DNA from: an uncultured Clostridia bacterium
Lineage (GTDB): Bacteria; Bacillota; Clostridia; Christensenellales; Borkfalkiaceae
Reading direction: 5' to 3'
Length of the DNA stretch: 35,883 nucleotides
NCBI GenBank assembly: GCA_947625695.1
Contig: CANQPO010000018.1
Coordinates: forward strand, 1 to 35,883
Positions 35,188-35,883 of the stretch are shown one piece after another. Every line of letters starts with the position of its first letter. The stretch's first letter is position 1. The translations under genes and the position numbers were made by a program. The notes beneath the pieces were generated by a model. The model was not told the DNA's origin and did not search any database. It saw nothing but the letters and a program-made list of their open reading frames with translations.

Positions 35188-35883
35188 ACCTTGCTACTGA
35201 AGCGCAGCGAACGGAGTGGAGAAATCGCTATCTCTTGCCCACCCCTTGAGGGGTGGGTGGCACGAGCAACGCGAGTGACGGAAGGGGTGTCGTAAAGATA
35301 CAAACACCCCCTCAGTCACTTCGTGACAGCTCCCCCTCAAGGGGTAGCCAAGGATTTTGAATTGTCATTTCGTCCCGCCCGTATGTTCTATGTTGCCTAC
35401 GTCTCGTGCCGCCTTTCCCAATATGTCATTTCGACCGAAGTGAGCGCAGCGAACGGAGTGGAGAAATCTTTATATTATTTAACACTAAGGTTGAGATTTC
35501 TACTTCGTCACTGGCGCTCCTCGTGCCGCGCTTAGAGAAACAGAACTGCGCGCGGGGCGACAGGCTCGAAATGACATTTTGGAATGGTTTTGCGCATACC
35601 CTTGCTGTTCCACCGATAAAGGACAAGCGGCAAGCAAACGTGTGAGTGAAATCTGCCGAAACGGGCTTCGCCCGTTACGACGAAATAAAAAAACTGCAAT
35701 CAAGTGAAAAGAATATTCAAGCAGGTGCTTATTCCAAAACACGCCGAGAAAAGGCAAGGTTAGAAGTTGTTCTATTTTACGCCGAGCGGCAAAGAGGAAA
35801 TTTTATTTTTACGCCGAGCGGCGTAGGCGGAATTCACTTCCGCCGTGAAGCGCCGCACGACAAAATATATCACGACGTTTCTT
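35188..35883. repeat. Gene-free repeat block to the window end
   Basis: No credible gene in about 700 bp. The 35238-35290 unit (8-bp TTGA-loop hairpin, then GGAAGGGGTGT) matches 839-893. A GTCAC-TTC-GTGAC hairpin and a CCCC-TCAA-GGGG hairpin lie at 35310-35345. GTCATTTCGACCGAAGTGAGCGCAGC units occur near 35425-35465 and are partly repeated near 35205-35225 (GCGCAGCGAACGGAGTGGAG). ACGCCGAGCGGC appears twice (about 35780 and 35811). Short ORFs such as 35406-35645 are translations of these repeats. Confidence 0.8.

Noticed and set aside
35406..35645. 79-codon ORF containing CHFDRSERSERSGE
   Set aside because: This is the familiar translation of a dispersed noncoding repeat; the same DNA units occur in other gaps of the window.

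Overview
The window looks like a chromosomal segment of a GC-rich, uncultured-type member of the Clostridia. The evidence is gene content: sporulation genes yabP and yabQ next to a divIC-like gene, a Firmicutes-type WhiA, a two-domain AdhE, a Bacillus/phi3T-type thymidylate synthase, and consensus sigma-A promoters with strong Shine-Dalgarno sites. Placement near Christensenellales is only a guess from overall style. Most of the window is housekeeping DNA with short gaps. Three places are AT-richer and look accessory: 1.66-3.68 kb, 11.65-13.2 kb, and the small repressor gene at 8.5-8.7 kb.

Layout. 1-1.6 kb: the 3' part of thyA and folA, separated by a repeat-filled gap. 1.66-3.68 kb: a compact RiPP-type locus. 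A small XRE repressor is divergent from a 40-residue Cys-containing precursor peptide (too short to be called automatically) and a radical SAM/SPASM maturase with a PqqD-like N-terminus; the promoter between them carries two matched palindromes. 3.85-8.4 kb: typA, then a tight chain yabP-yabQ-divIC-ppx/gppA-M50-type protease. 8.5-11.6 kb: a second XRE repressor divergent from a low-molecular-weight phosphatase and a GH127 glycosidase, then a DtxR-like regulator. 11.65-13.2 kb: a BspA-type leucine-rich-repeat lipoprotein whose upstream DNA has 17-bp perfect inverted repeats and an attenuator-like terminator. 13.3-18.4 kb: aroA divergent from a YgjP-like metallopeptidase, then tyrA, an MBL-fold hydrolase and rho. 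18.4-22.4 kb: an 885-residue protein with a PadR DNA-binding domain, a very long acidic/coiled linker and four C-terminal membrane segments, divergent from a YkvI-like membrane protein. 22.1-24.7 kb: an ABC importer of the nitrate/sulfonate/thiamine-precursor class. 24.8-30.6 kb: valS and adhE. 30.8-35.2 kb: rplI, a DUF1540 miniprotein, a lipoprotein resembling a solute-binding protein, murB, a PHP-domain protein and whiA. 35.2-35.9 kb: repeats only.

The strongest candidates for new biology are the RiPP locus, the membrane-tethered PadR protein, a dispersed 17-mer palindrome family (seven copies at four intergenic sites, one inside a perfect 39-nt palindrome), the possible invertible segment upstream of the lipoprotein gene, and four promoters whose -10 boxes lie only 6-7 nt from the start codon, which implies leaderless mRNAs.

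No tRNA, rRNA, CRISPR array, transposase or known riboswitch was recognised. All assignments come from reading the sequence and from recalled family knowledge; no database search was run.
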